A stretch of DNA of 64,000 nt from SYOC01 sp964441775 (GCA_964441775.1 CAYTVL010000020.1:1-64000); one strand, 5' to 3'. Shown: positions 8,518 to 17,660, counted from the stretch's first letter. Numbers and translations are program-made. The notes: generated by a model from the letters alone, not told the origin.

Positions 8518-10815
8518 TCAAAAATGGAGACGAATGCCCCCGAACGCGCCTAGCGGAGCGCCGGGACTAAGGAAACGTTCGATGCCGGTATGGTCAACCT
8601 CATTCTCGAAAAACGCTCCATAGGTTTCGTAGTCAGAGTTAAACATGTTCTCTAAGCGGAAGAAAACCTCGGCATTACGGTACAGATACGTGAGCTGGGC
8701 GTTCGCCACGAAATAGGGATCAAGCCGTCCTCGCTGATTCGATTCATCTCCACGGAGATATTGCGACCCCACGTACACGGCGTCAAACCGGAGCCGCCAC
8801 TGCGATGACAACTGAAACTCGACGCCGCCATTGAGGCGATGAGGCGGCACGAGCGGCAGGGCGTCGCCTTTGCGCACGAAGGCGACGTGATCTTCATGAG
8901 CAAAAGTAAACAACCTGGCGTCGGTTTCGAACGTGGCGTCCGTCAACGTGTAATTGGCGAACCAGTGGCCGCCGCTCCAGGCTCCGCGCCACTGCAATTC
9001 AATGCCTTGCCGGCGTGTGGCTTTGACGTTTTGAAAAAATCCCAAGATCCGACTCTGTGGTCCATTGAGAAACAAGATGTCATCGCTGAGATCAGTGCGG
9101 AAGAAGGCTAACGTTGCATGGAGATTGGGGAACAGCGACCAGCGCAGCCCCGTCTCCCAAGTCGTTCCTTTCACCGGCTTTAACGGTGGGTCGTTCGCGA
9201 GCGCCGTTGGGATAGGGCATGGCGCTGCCGGGTTAGCACAGGTCAACTCGATCGCTGTTGGGGCGCGGTAGCTTTGGCTGTAGTTGGCGTAGAGGCTGAG
9301 ACCATACGACAAGGCGTACGTCGCACCGATTGCTGGGTCGAAGTGCTCAAAGCGATGGTTGCCGTTGGCGTTGTGTGAGGGCGCTGCTTCAGGGCTCGTG
9401 AGGTCGGTATTCCCCTGCGTAAGTCGATCTTTAATTCGTAACGCTGTCGTATCAAAGCGCCCGGCGGCGGTGACAGCCAGGCGTTTGATGGGCTCCACCG
9501 TTGCAGTGAGATAGGCGCCGCCGCTGTGGCTATCCGCTGTGACATCAGCGGTTGGTTGAAACTCCGATCCCGCGCCCGTCGAAGTCGATGTTTGCGAGAC
9601 ATCGAGTGTACGGTCGCGTCCAGCGATACGGTGCCGTAGGGTTGCGCCGTTATAGTCGAGACCTGCGGCTGCCGTTACTGGCATGCCGAGCAGGGTATTT
9701 TGATAAGTGAGTTGTGCTGACCCTCCCCAACCATCTTGCTGAGTGTCGGCGAGAATGTCTTCTGCAACGTCTCGATTGAATTGACTGATTTTGAGGAAAC
9801 GTCCATACCCGTTAGCAGTGAAGGAGAGGCCAGAGCCCAGGTCGCGAGTGTATTGCGCGTTAAGGAACCACAGTTCCGGTCGAAAGCGATCTGGGTAAGT
9901 ATACACCGACGAGCGGTCCTGACGTAAGCGGCTTTCCGGCAGCGGCCCATTACCGGTCAAATAGTTGTTAGTGTAGGTCAAGGACAGGGTGAGATCATGC
10001 GGACCCGTTTGATAGCCTAGTTTCCCGAACAGTTGCCCGACATCACTTTTAGAGAAGTCCCGGAACCCCTCCTCCGTGAACCAGTTGCCGGAGAGGAAGT
10101 AATCGAAATGCCCCTGGGTTCCGCCGGTTTGGAATAAGGAACGAATCCGTCCGAAACTGCCGCCCCACAGTTCAAGAGTCGTCCCCGGATTCGTCAGTCC
10201 GCGTTTCGTCTGCATGACGAGCGCGCCTCCCAATGTATTGCGTCCGTAGACAGGATTAGAGCCGGGGATCAACTCGATTCGTTCAATAGCGTCTGTAGGA
10301 AAGAGGTCCCAGTTGACTTGATCCGCGAGGGGTTCGTTGACGCGTACGCCGTCGACAAAGACGCTGAGTCCTGGCGGCGTGCCGAGCAGGAAAGAGCTGG
10401 TGAAGCCTCGGTATGAGACATCAGGTTGAAAAGGATTGGCTTGCACGTGCGTGAGCGAAACCCCGGCCAGATCGCGGGCGAAAAAGTCGGTCAAGTTCAG
10501 GGAGCCGCTGGCGCGATACTCTTCACCCGTGGCAACTTGAGTGTTGACCGGAATGCTGGCTTGCGGCAGTGGGAGGCTCATCAATGGAGTCGCGCCCCGC
10601 ACGGTGACTTCGGGGAGGGCGGCGGGCGGATTGGTCTGCGCCAGGCTTGACGGTAGGGGTTGTGTTGCCAGAAAACAAACGAGTACGAAAAGCTGTACTG
10701 ATCTAGTACTGAGCTTTTTGTAGCGAGGCCATGACCAGAAGAGAACCCTGGCCTGGGATGCGAGAATTCCACTCCTCAGCAGTGCGAGCACAGTGACCAA
10801 TGGATTGCCGTACAT
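8518..10815 (-). CDS. TonB-dependent outer-membrane receptor
   Basis: A 765-residue TonB-dependent receptor. The plug domain is clear: LPEVTVRGATPL, VQANPFQPDVSYRGF, PPGLSVFVDGVRVNE, and IERIELIPGSNPVYGRNTLG near residue 180. A 22-stranded barrel follows, ending in FGGIRLHF with the terminal aromatic typical of outer-membrane proteins. The start codon directly abuts the stop of the SCO1 gene (TAAATG), so translation is probably coupled. The export signal begins only around residue 36 (QLFVLVCFLATQPLPSSLA), so the real start may be internal. Substrate is unknown; co-transcription with SCO1 suggests copper or a copper chelate, as for OprC-type receptors. Confidence 0.93.
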   Translation of the reverse strand: MYGNPLVTVLALLRSGILASQARVLFWSWPRYKKLSTRSVQLFVLVCFLATQPLPSSLAQTNPPAALPEVTVRGATPLMSLPLPQASIPVNTQVATGEEYRASGSLNLTDFFARDLAGVSLTHVQANPFQPDVSYRGFTSSFLLGTPPGLSVFVDGVRVNEPLADQVNWDLFPTDAIERIELIPGSNPVYGRNTLGGALVMQTKRGLTNPGTTLELWGGSFGRIRSLFQTGGTQGHFDYFLSGNWFTEEGFRDFSKSDVGQLFGKLGYQTGPHDLTLSLTYTNNYLTGNGPLPESRLRQDRSSVYTYPDRFRPELWFLNAQYTRDLGSGLSFTANGYGRFLKISQFNRDVAEDILADTQQDGWGGSAQLTYQNTLLGMPVTAAAGLDYNGATLRHRIAGRDRTLDVSQTSTSTGAGSEFQPTADVTADSHSGGAYLTATVEPIKRLAVTAAGRFDTTALRIKDRLTQGNTDLTSPEAAPSHNANGNHRFEHFDPAIGATYALSYGLSLYANYSQSYRAPTAIELTCANPAAPCPIPTALANDPPLKPVKGTTWETGLRWSLFPNLHATLAFFRTDLSDDILFLNGPQSRILGFFQNVKATRRQGIELQWRGAWSGGHWFANYTLTDATFETDARLFTFAHEDHVAFVRKGDALPLVPPHRLNGGVEFQLSSQWRLRFDAVYVGSQYLRGDESNQRGRLDPYFVANAQLTYLYRNAEVFFRLENMFNSDYETYGAFFENEVDHTGIERFLSPGAPLGAFGGIRLHF

Positions 10816-11760
10816 TTACGAAAGCAACTTGTTTACTTCCATGAACAAATCGTTCGCCGTGTGTGTGGTTCCACCAAACTCTTTCACCACCGTTCCCGCA
10901 CGGTCGATCACGCAAGTGCGGAGTCGATGGGTCACGATGCCTTCTAGGCTCGCTTGATAGTCCGCGCCGAAGGCGGTGGCGGTTACGACAATATCCCGCG
11001 CGCCGCCAGTGAGGAATTTCCAGCCGCTGAGGTCGGCTTCATAGCGTTTCGCGTAATCTTTGAGGACTTCCGGCGTATCATGTCGCGGATCAATAGTGAC
11101 CGAAAGGAGCGTCACGTCTTTACCAAGATGTTCGCCGAGCTTCTTTTGTAGTTGAGAGAATGTAAGCGAAAGCAGCGGACACGGTCCCGGGCATTGCGTA
11201 AAAATAAAATCAAGCAGTACAACCTTGCCCCGCAGTTGAGACAGAGTGAACGGTTGGCCGTCTTGATCGGTCAACGTGAAATCGAGAGCAGGGTAGGGTG
11301 TAAACTCCGCTTCAGCGGTTTCCGCTGGGGCTCCTTGTGAGGAATCATCGTCCGTGATTTCTTGCGAGTCCATCGGTTCTCCCACTGGAGCGAGAGCGGC
11401 GATGACCCATTGGTCAGAAACGTGTTCGAGGGTGAATTCTACTTCGTCTTCAGGTTGTAGGCCTTGCAAGAGACCAACGTCTTTGACCCCGAAGTCTGTC
11501 GTTGCGGACGGCTTGAACCCAGGAATGTCCTCATGTTCAATGCGAACGGTTTTGTCTGAGACCGCGATGACGACTCCATGAGCGGTGAAGAGCTGTTGCT
11601 CTTGAGATGGAGATGTTAAACCCCTCTCGCTGAGCTGTTTATGCAAAAGCAGGACGCTCCCTACGCTCATAAGGAGGAACAGCATAATAAGCGGCAGCAC
11701 CCAGAATAAGTGCAATCGCTTGGTTCTGGTTGCAGTCGGTGCTTCGGTTCGCTCGGGCAT
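10816..11760 (-). CDS. SCO1/SenC copper chaperone with N-terminal CusF-like domain
   Basis: The frame opens at 11853, but MPERTEAP at 11760 has a purine-rich leader and puts the membrane anchor (about 18-40) at the N-terminus, so I use it. After the anchor comes a CusF-like barrel (HGVVIAVSDKTVRIEHEDIPG through VEFTLEHV). The rest is a SCO thioredoxin fold with FTQCPGPCPLLS (the copper CxxxC) and the distal His in GIVTHRLRTCVID. SCO proteins insert copper into cytochrome oxidase CuA or act as thiol reductants. Oddly, the CusF part reads SATTDF where copper-binding relatives have AMTMxF, so its methionine ligands are missing. It heads an operon with the TonB receptor and DUF1499 genes. Confidence 0.92.
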   Translation of the reverse strand: MPERTEAPTATRTKRLHLFWVLPLIMLFLLMSVGSVLLLHKQLSERGLTSPSQEQQLFTAHGVVIAVSDKTVRIEHEDIPGFKPSATTDFGVKDVGLLQGLQPEDEVEFTLEHVSDQWVIAALAPVGEPMDSQEITDDDSSQGAPAETAEAEFTPYPALDFTLTDQDGQPFTLSQLRGKVVLLDFIFTQCPGPCPLLSLTFSQLQKKLGEHLGKDVTLLSVTIDPRHDTPEVLKDYAKRYEADLSGWKFLTGGARDIVVTATAFGADYQASLEGIVTHRLRTCVIDRAGTVVKEFGGTTHTANDLFMEVNKLLS

Positions 11761-11953
11761 AAAGGTTCTTCTAAACGCTAGGAATGCACAGAGCAAGCCG
11801 GGCAGAAACTGACTGAGATCACCGATTGTCATCGATTGAGTTTTCGGGTTCATGATGCCGCCCCGTGGCCCGTTGCCAAGGTGGGCTTCGGATCGCTCTC
11901 ACCTTGCGACAGGGAGTTGTAGAACTAGGAGGAAGGTGCTAGAGACAAAACTC

Positions 11954-12364
11954 ATGAGACATAGTGGGGCGCAGGCGATTACACGGGGACTCCTGGTCTT
12001 GGGGCTCTTCCTGCAGCCCCTCCTAACAGGGTTATCCGCAGCTTGCCTCAGCGGCTCTCTGCCCGTGACGGTCGATTCTACGCCGAGTGAGTGCTGCCTC
12101 CATCACGACGTACACGACGGATCTGCCTGTCCATTAAGAAAGACTGGTCAGCACCAGAGTCAAACGCATACCTGCGCCTTTGCCTGCCATTCTCCGCATG
12201 TCCTTTCTCTTCTTTCTTTTGAATCTCTGTTCTTACTTCCCGCCGGGGGACGATTGCCTGCCCCGGTGCTCCTCGTTTTCTCTTTCCTGTTAGTGCTTTT
12301 CGTCAGCTATCCTCCGGGCCACCGCCCTCCTTTACTCAGGCCACCTATGCGCCTCGCCCATTAA
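11954..12364 (+). CDS. Small Cys/His-rich exported or membrane protein
   Basis: A protein of 136 residues from the ATG at 11954 (the frame is open from 11852). It begins with a hydrophobic segment (GLLVLGLFLQPLLTGLSAA). A segment rich in potential metal ligands follows (SECCLHHDVHDG, HTCAFACHSPH), then a second hydrophobic stretch (PVLLVFSFLLVLFVSYPP). The layout resembles DUF2946-type proteins often found in copper and other heavy-metal loci, but I cannot assign it firmly. It is divergent from the SCO1 operon and upstream of the barrel-CopC-CopD genes. A metal-binding or sensing role is inferred from composition and neighbours. Confidence 0.6.
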   Translation: MRHSGAQAITRGLLVLGLFLQPLLTGLSAACLSGSLPVTVDSTPSECCLHHDVHDGSACPLRKTGQHQSQTHTCAFACHSPHVLSLLSFESLFLLPAGGRLPAPVLLVFSFLLVLFVSYPPGHRPPLLRPPMRLAH

Positions 12365-12578
12365 TGCTGTTGTTCTCCGCGTCGTTTTTCCTCTTGGACT
12401 GAGGTGGGCTCAGAAGCACTCGTGTGCTCTCCAATAAGAGAGCTGCACTGGGTCCAGCATGTCGCTGGGGGAAAATCTGCGTTCATCTCTGTCATCAAAA
12501 GAGTGCGAAGCGACGGGCGCTATGGCTCACACCGTTTGGTGCATGGCCATGCCCCGTAGGAATTGTGAAAGGACGATC

Positions 12579-13508
12579 ATGAAAAATGTGGTGCTTCTGA
12601 TTTTTTTAGGAAACCTTACCGTGTGGGGAGCCACGGCCTGGGCCCACGGCACGGTCGGCGACTATACATTTTTGGAGCCGATCGTTGCTGAAGACGCCAA
12701 TCCCAAGAACGAGTTCGACATCCTGAGGCCCCAATGGACCAGAACAGCCGAAGGCCGCGAGTTCTCCCTCGGATTCGGACTCGAGAAAGTCCTCATCCCC
12801 GCTCCTGACTCTTATTCAAACGGACGGCCTGGCGGCGGTCTGTTCAGCATAACAATCGGGAGTGAGTGGATAGAGAAGTCTCCTAAGGAAGGGCATAGGA
12901 AGACCGGCTTCAACGACCTTGAGCTGCTGCCGAAAGTGGCCTTTCTGACGATTCCGGCACATGAGCTCCGGCTCTCACTCGGCGCTAAGTTCGTCATTCC
13001 CACCGGCAGTCCATCGGTCGAAGACCAACAGCACACCCAGCTTGGTCCTGAGTTACTGTGGGCCAAAGGATTCGGGGATCTGCCCAACAAAGGCTTCCTC
13101 AAGTACTTGCGGCCCTTCGCCTTCCAAGGCGATATAGGCTACACCCCAGCGCTTGGCGGCCGCGTATGGCACGAATTGTTCGCTGACAACGTGATTGAAT
13201 ATTCTCTGCCGTATCTCAGCAACTATGTCCACGACATCGGCCTGCAGTGGCCACTACGCAACCTGTACCCGTACGTTGAGTTCAATTACGATCAACTGAT
13301 CGACGGACCGGCGGGGCAGACTCAGCCACAGTGGCAGGTCACGCCCGGCATCGCGTTCATGAACTACTACCTCGAGATCAGTGTGGCGACGCAGCTCGCG
13401 CTTAACAAGGCCGCCGTGCCGGATAACCACGCGCGGATCATAGTGTTATTGGATCTTTTCATTGACGACATCTTCCCGTGGACCAATTGGACGCCGACTG
13501 GGCCATGA
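12579..13508 (+). CDS. Outer-membrane beta-barrel protein of unknown function
   Basis: A 309-residue exported protein from the ATG at 12579, which has a GAAAGGACG ribosome site; the frame extends back to 12459 without signal character. The signal peptide ends in TAWAHG. The mature part alternates polar and hydrophobic strands (ELRLSLGAKFVIPTG, YLRPFAFQGDIGYTPALGG), as in MetA/phenol-degradation-type outer-membrane proteins. Its stop overlaps the CopC start by ATGA, so the two are translated together. Similar barrels accompany CopC/CopD genes in environmental genomes; export or sequestration of copper is a reasonable guess only. Confidence 0.75.
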   Translation: MKNVVLLIFLGNLTVWGATAWAHGTVGDYTFLEPIVAEDANPKNEFDILRPQWTRTAEGREFSLGFGLEKVLIPAPDSYSNGRPGGGLFSITIGSEWIEKSPKEGHRKTGFNDLELLPKVAFLTIPAHELRLSLGAKFVIPTGSPSVEDQQHTQLGPELLWAKGFGDLPNKGFLKYLRPFAFQGDIGYTPALGGRVWHELFADNVIEYSLPYLSNYVHDIGLQWPLRNLYPYVEFNYDQLIDGPAGQTQPQWQVTPGIAFMNYYLEISVATQLALNKAAVPDNHARIIVLLDLFIDDIFPWTNWTPTGP

Positions 13509-13876
13509 ACAAGCAACTGCTTCTTCATCTTGCGTTACTCGTGACCACAGTCTTGCTTCCGCAGACGGCGCTAGCGCACGCCATGCCGGAAGCCGAGGAC
13601 CCCAAAGTTGGGTCTACGGTCACTTCGCCGCCCCAGCAGGTGGCGATTCGCTTCGACGCACCGATTGAAGTGCTGTTCTCCAGGCTTGATGTGTTGGACA
13701 GCAACGGACAGAGCGAAGCCGATGGGGCGCCGCAAGTAAATATGGAAACGCGGATGCTCATCGTATCTCTCAAACCGCTCTCGCCCGGTGAGTACACTGT
13801 CAAGTGGAGCGTTGTGGCGAAGGACGGCCATCGGACTGAAGGGTCCTACACCTTTACAGTGGAGGGAGGGTCATAA
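13505..13876 (+). CDS. CopC-domain periplasmic copper-binding protein
   Basis: A protein of 123 residues from the ATG that overlaps the preceding stop. After a signal peptide the mature protein starts with a His-containing segment AHAMPEAEDPKVGSTVTSPP. This and DGHRTEGSYTFTVEGG near the end form the Cu(II) site of CopC. The middle is the expected Ig-like fold (VAIRFDAPIEVLFSRLDVLD). There is no Met-rich Cu(I) loop, so it is the Cu(II)-only type. It precedes CopD with a one-base overlap (TAATG), the standard copC-copD order. Function: periplasmic copper carrier feeding CopD import or buffering copper. Confidence 0.9.
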   Translation: MNKQLLLHLALLVTTVLLPQTALAHAMPEAEDPKVGSTVTSPPQQVAIRFDAPIEVLFSRLDVLDSNGQSEADGAPQVNMETRMLIVSLKPLSPGEYTVKWSVVAKDGHRTEGSYTFTVEGGS

Positions 13877-15090
13877 TGCCTCCGCTCTACGGCAGAGCGC
13901 TGCTGGAATGGGTGCTCATGGTCGCGGTGCTCCCGATCTTCGGAACAGGAGCCTTTGCGCTATTCTTCGCACCCCGCAGCGATGCTCCAGGCGATGCTGT
14001 TGTCAGCGCGCTGTCGCCTCTTTGGCGAACGCTTGCTGTAGTGGCTTTCGTGATTGCCCCAGTCATTCTTCTTGACATCACCGCAGAAATGGCGGCGGTG
14101 TCCTGGGGAGACGCCCTCTCACTGCTGCCAACCGTCATGACCGAGACCCATGTCGGTCGGGTGTGGACCTGCTTCTTGCCAGCCACTGGCCTGTTGCTAG
14201 CCAGCGCCTCCCTGCCGCAGTGGGCCTCTGCTAGACCTCTCGTCTTGTTTATGGTGGCGACGCTGTTGCTCTTCTTCGTTGCTCTTGCAAGTCACGCCAC
14301 CGATGCAGGAGTGATAGCCGTGACGGTGTATTTCTTTCACGAGATCGCCGCCGGGCTGTGGATTGGCGCACTACTCGGGCTGTGGATCGTGACCAAGCGT
14401 GGGCGTGCGTTAGAGTGCTGGGTTGAGAATGCGGCGCAGCGAGTTTCACAACTCGCTGCTTGGTGCGTCCTCTCCATCGCGCTTAGCGGAGCCTACACGA
14501 CCTGGTCTGTGCTAGGGCTGAAGATCGACCATCTGCTGTTCTCGACGTACGGCCTCACTCTGATCGTCAAAGTGACTGTCTTCGGGAGCGTAGTTGGAAT
14601 CGGGGCCTACAACCGCTACCGGCTGATGCCGAAAGTGAAAAGGCCGGTAGCCAGCGGGGCTCTTCTGCGCAATGTTGGAGTGGAATCCCTGATCCTGCTA
14701 GTGGGAGTGTTGGTGTTGGCCTCGCTTCTGGCCAATACGCCTCCGGGGCACAACCACACTGAGCACTCGAAAGCTGAGAATCTTATGGAATCCGCGTCGG
14801 TTTATGGAAGTCAGACGCCAATCTCTATTGAGCTAGAAAAAAAGAGTCAGCCCGCCCCGCAAGCCGATCGGGTTGCCGGGCGTGAAGTTGATATCCTCGA
14901 CGCCTTCGCCTCCTCCAGCGGCAGGACAACGAGGGTCCACGCCAACTTCGCGACGCACGCAAGAGTTAGTGGCGAATTGGGCTTCACGCCAGTTGGTGTT
15001 GGTGAGATTCAAAATCTGGAGATTCGCCTCCAGGTTCCGCCAGCGATATTTGAGGACGAGATCGAGGAGTGCATACCCACGCGCCGTTAG
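13876..15090 (+). CDS. CopD family copper transport membrane protein with antisense C-terminal read-through
   Basis: A 404-residue frame. Residues 1-290 form a CopD domain with about eight membrane helices and conserved His in ASHATDAG and VYFFHEIAAGLWIGALLG. A last helix (LILLVGVLVLASLLANTPPG) ends near 295. The tail from about residue 320 is read from the opposite strand of the convergent TonB receptor, overlapping it by 258 bp, and looks like non-native sequence. The receptor frame there is clearly the selected one. So CopD has probably lost its original stop, or was joined to the receptor by a rearrangement. It works with CopC to move copper across the inner membrane. Confidence 0.88.
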   Translation: MPPLYGRALLEWVLMVAVLPIFGTGAFALFFAPRSDAPGDAVVSALSPLWRTLAVVAFVIAPVILLDITAEMAAVSWGDALSLLPTVMTETHVGRVWTCFLPATGLLLASASLPQWASARPLVLFMVATLLLFFVALASHATDAGVIAVTVYFFHEIAAGLWIGALLGLWIVTKRGRALECWVENAAQRVSQLAAWCVLSIALSGAYTTWSVLGLKIDHLLFSTYGLTLIVKVTVFGSVVGIGAYNRYRLMPKVKRPVASGALLRNVGVESLILLVGVLVLASLLANTPPGHNHTEHSKAENLMESASVYGSQTPISIELEKKSQPAPQADRVAGREVDILDAFASSSGRTTRVHANFATHARVSGELGFTPVGVGEIQNLEIRLQVPPAIFEDEIEECIPTRR

Positions 15091-16968
15091 GGCGCCAGTT
15101 TCATTGGCGGGGCGATCGTCCAGAAAACGCAGCCGCAGGGCTCCAGAAAAGCCATTGTCGAATTGTGTGGTGAGTCCGCTATTCATGAGCAGCGTAGGGG
15201 CCAGGGGCACGGCCTTGCCTCTGCCGGTGCGAAAGCGAGGATCAGCGAAAGTAAGATCGAAATCTGCGGACAACCAATCAAAGAACTGATAGCGCGTCTC
15301 AAAATCGACGCCCCAGCGGCGCGTTGAGCGACTGGCCTCGGTGGTTCCCTCATCGCCGACGAAGACTAACTCGCTGTTGAGATCAAGAATCCACAGCGCC
15401 GTAGCGAGGTCGAGCCGATCCCACAGGTTCGTGCGAGCGCCAAGCTCGCCGCCCGTGGAGCGGGCGAGCGGCTTTCCTTTTGTCTGGATGGCGTCGCGGG
15501 CGTCATTGGAATGATAGCCCATGCCGAAGTTGAGGAATAATTCGGTATTTTGTAGAAAGGTTTCTCTATTTTGCCACGGCGAGAGGATGAAGCTGGCCTT
15601 GGGACTCACCAGCCCATCCGTGCGCGCTCCGTGGATGCGGATCGCGTCGGCGGCGGTCGCAGGCAGGCGGTTGCCAACATCGAAGAAGAACTGATCGCCG
15701 CGCAGCCCGACTAGCAAGCGCGCCCAGTCGGTGAGGAAAAATTCTTGCTGGAAGTACCCGCTCAGAGAGTGCTCGCTGGTATGCACCTTGGCTACGGTGC
15801 TGAATCGTTGACGCTGTTGTTGGTGAAATAACCCGGTATTGATTTCATCGTTGCGGGTTTCTACTCCGAGCACGCTTTGGGTGAGCATGTTGCCCAGTGA
15901 CCAGATGTGTGAATACCGCACACGCCCCCCGAAAAAATAGCGCTGATCGTTTTGATTAATACCGTCGCCTCGTATGGGGTCGTTGGCAAAAAAGGTAAAA
16001 TTGTTGAAAAGATTAAGTTTGTAGCGCCCGCCGTATGCTTGCACGAGCCAGGATTCCTGCGCCGTGGGCGTATATTTGTAGACGAGGTTGATATTTTGGC
16101 GGTCGGTCCGGCCTCCTTCACTCGGGTCAATTGCCCCGAAACGATCGAGCCGGCCAGCATGAATCTCGCGCAACGGAATTTGTCCGGAGCCGTGCCAATC
16201 GCCGCCATACTGGGAGAGCCACAGCGAGAGCTTCGTCTGCGGCGTCGGCTCCCACGTAAACTTGCTAAAGAGGTTATAACGACCGTAGCGATTGGGGCTG
16301 AGGAAAGGACCATCAGAGTAATAGAACTCAGCGGCGAGCAGCGTTTTCACCGGGCCAAGGAGTGGGGAGGCGGCCACCGAGTATCGCATGGTGTTGAATG
16401 AGCCGCCGAGCGCTTGCACGGAGTTTTCGGTCACGTTGTCTTTGGTGACAATGTTAATAGCGCCGGCGTTGGCGAGGTCGCCATATTCGACGAAATAGGG
16501 GCCTTTCGAGAGTTCGATGCGCTGCACGATCTCAGGAATGAGAAAGTTCAGGTCAGCGTAGCCTTGTCCATGCGCGTGGCTCACCATGTTCACGGGCAGA
16601 CCATCGACAAAAACGGCAACATCAGTGCCGTGGTCCGCATCGAATCCGCGCAGGAAATACTGGGTCGCTTTGCCTCCGCCTTGATGCTGAGCGACGACGA
16701 GCCCCGGGATGTTGTTGAGAATCTCCTGGGTAGTGGTATGAGGACGAAGTTCATAGTCGCGTGCGCGAATGGTCTCCGAAGAGGCGGCGGTAGTGGGCCG
16801 TTGTTCGGTGACGGTCATTTCTTTGAGGCGGACTTGAGGTTCCTTTTGTGGCTGCTGTTGCTCGGTTTCAGGTGTGACGTTGTTAAGAGACTGCGAGCCG
16901 GACACGTCCTGTGCCCATGCTGTATTTGCTAAACAAAGCAACAGCAAGACAAGTTGAATTCTGGACAT
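14833..16968 (-). CDS. TonB-dependent outer-membrane receptor (second, metal-island copy)
   Basis: A receptor of 711 residues from the ATG at 16968, which has a GGGGGTAGT leader and a textbook signal peptide ending TAWAQ. The frame extends back to 17268 but without signal. The plug shows VRLKEMTVTEQRP, NIPGLVVAQHQGGGKATQYF, GTDVAVFVDGLPVNM and VEYGDLANAGAINIVTKDN; the barrel ends in GGLTLFF. The LRGFDADHGTDVAVFVDG pattern with HAHGQGYADL is seen in receptors near CopCD or nickel/zinc loci. A His-rich secreted protein is encoded 119 bp upstream on the same strand. Copper or another divalent metal is the likely cargo. Its 3' end overlaps the convergent CopD frame. Confidence 0.93.
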   Translation of the reverse strand: MSRIQLVLLLLCLANTAWAQDVSGSQSLNNVTPETEQQQPQKEPQVRLKEMTVTEQRPTTAASSETIRARDYELRPHTTTQEILNNIPGLVVAQHQGGGKATQYFLRGFDADHGTDVAVFVDGLPVNMVSHAHGQGYADLNFLIPEIVQRIELSKGPYFVEYGDLANAGAINIVTKDNVTENSVQALGGSFNTMRYSVAASPLLGPVKTLLAAEFYYSDGPFLSPNRYGRYNLFSKFTWEPTPQTKLSLWLSQYGGDWHGSGQIPLREIHAGRLDRFGAIDPSEGGRTDRQNINLVYKYTPTAQESWLVQAYGGRYKLNLFNNFTFFANDPIRGDGINQNDQRYFFGGRVRYSHIWSLGNMLTQSVLGVETRNDEINTGLFHQQQRQRFSTVAKVHTSEHSLSGYFQQEFFLTDWARLLVGLRGDQFFFDVGNRLPATAADAIRIHGARTDGLVSPKASFILSPWQNRETFLQNTELFLNFGMGYHSNDARDAIQTKGKPLARSTGGELGARTNLWDRLDLATALWILDLNSELVFVGDEGTTEASRSTRRWGVDFETRYQFFDWLSADFDLTFADPRFRTGRGKAVPLAPTLLMNSGLTTQFDNGFSGALRLRFLDDRPANETGALTARGYALLDLVLKYRWRNLEANLQILNLTNTNWREAQFATNSCVRREVGVDPRCPAAGGGEGVEDINFTPGNPIGLRGGLTLFF

Positions 16969-17087
16969 ACTACCCCCTTCTTTACGACACTCAGGCGTTC
17001 CAGCGTCTGAGCAAGGCGAAAGAGCAAAAAAAGACACACAAATACACCTTCCCGGAATGAACGAAAGTGTATCTGGGACTCTACGAA

Positions 17088-17660
17088 CTAATTGCAGAAA
17101 TGAAGAACTGAGAACAACGTAGGAGGAGCGCGAGAGCGGGGTCTTAGCGCGGGAGAAACCTGAGCCGCCGCGCTTCTTTCTTGTTGCAGGGGAAATGTAG
17201 GTAATCCCGTCAGACTCGGTCCGGTAGCAGGGATACTTGCGAGGTGAAGAGCTACTGACGTATGCCAATGGCCATTATCGTGGGTATGGACGTGGCGGAT
17301 AGCTGGCGTTTTGTGTGCCGTCGCCGGATGAGAAGGAGCTTGGTGAGCAGGAAAAACTCCTTCATTGTGTTGAAGATGGTGGTGAGTGTGGTGATGATGC
17401 GAATGCCGAGAAGGGACTGGAGATAAGAGCAAAGAAGCGTGAACGTGCTCGTGGTCCCCGCCAGCATGCACATGATAAAGGGAGCTCACCTGCGGCTGTA
17501 GCAAAAAGCCGAGGAAAGAGCCCAGAATCCCAAGGCTGATCCAACGACGGTGCGGCTGTTGATGAAACCCTGACACGGCAGACTCGCTTCTTCGCTCTCT
17601 GGCTTTCTTTATCTCCTTCTTACGAAACGCACGAGGGACATGGATGGCAGCGGATAGCAT
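17088..17660 (-). CDS. His-rich exported protein, putative metal binder
   Basis: A 190-residue protein. A hydrophobic segment at about 41-57 (SLGILGSFLGFLLQPQV) precedes a His-rich region with clusters HVHAGGDHEHVH, RHSHHHHTHHHLQH and RHVHTHDNGHWH. The C-terminus is rich in Arg, Ser and Pro (ALRPRSRAPPTLF). I know no named family. The strand and its place just upstream of the second TonB receptor suggest they function together, with the His clusters buffering or capturing metal ions in the periplasm. The annotated ATG gives a long basic N-terminus; an internal start nearer the membrane segment is possible. Confidence 0.65.
   Translation of the reverse strand: MLSAAIHVPRAFRKKEIKKARERRSESAVSGFHQQPHRRWISLGILGSFLGFLLQPQVSSLYHVHAGGDHEHVHASLLLSPVPSRHSHHHHTHHHLQHNEGVFPAHQAPSHPATAHKTPAIRHVHTHDNGHWHTSVALHLASIPATGPSLTGLPTFPLQQERSAAAQVSPALRPRSRAPPTLFSVLHFCN

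Noticed and set aside
16969..17087. Possible riboswitch leader ahead of the second TonB receptor
   Set aside because: I searched for cobalamin-type boxes and found none. Only a weak imperfect hairpin (CTCAGACG/CGCCTGAG, with a mismatch) is present.
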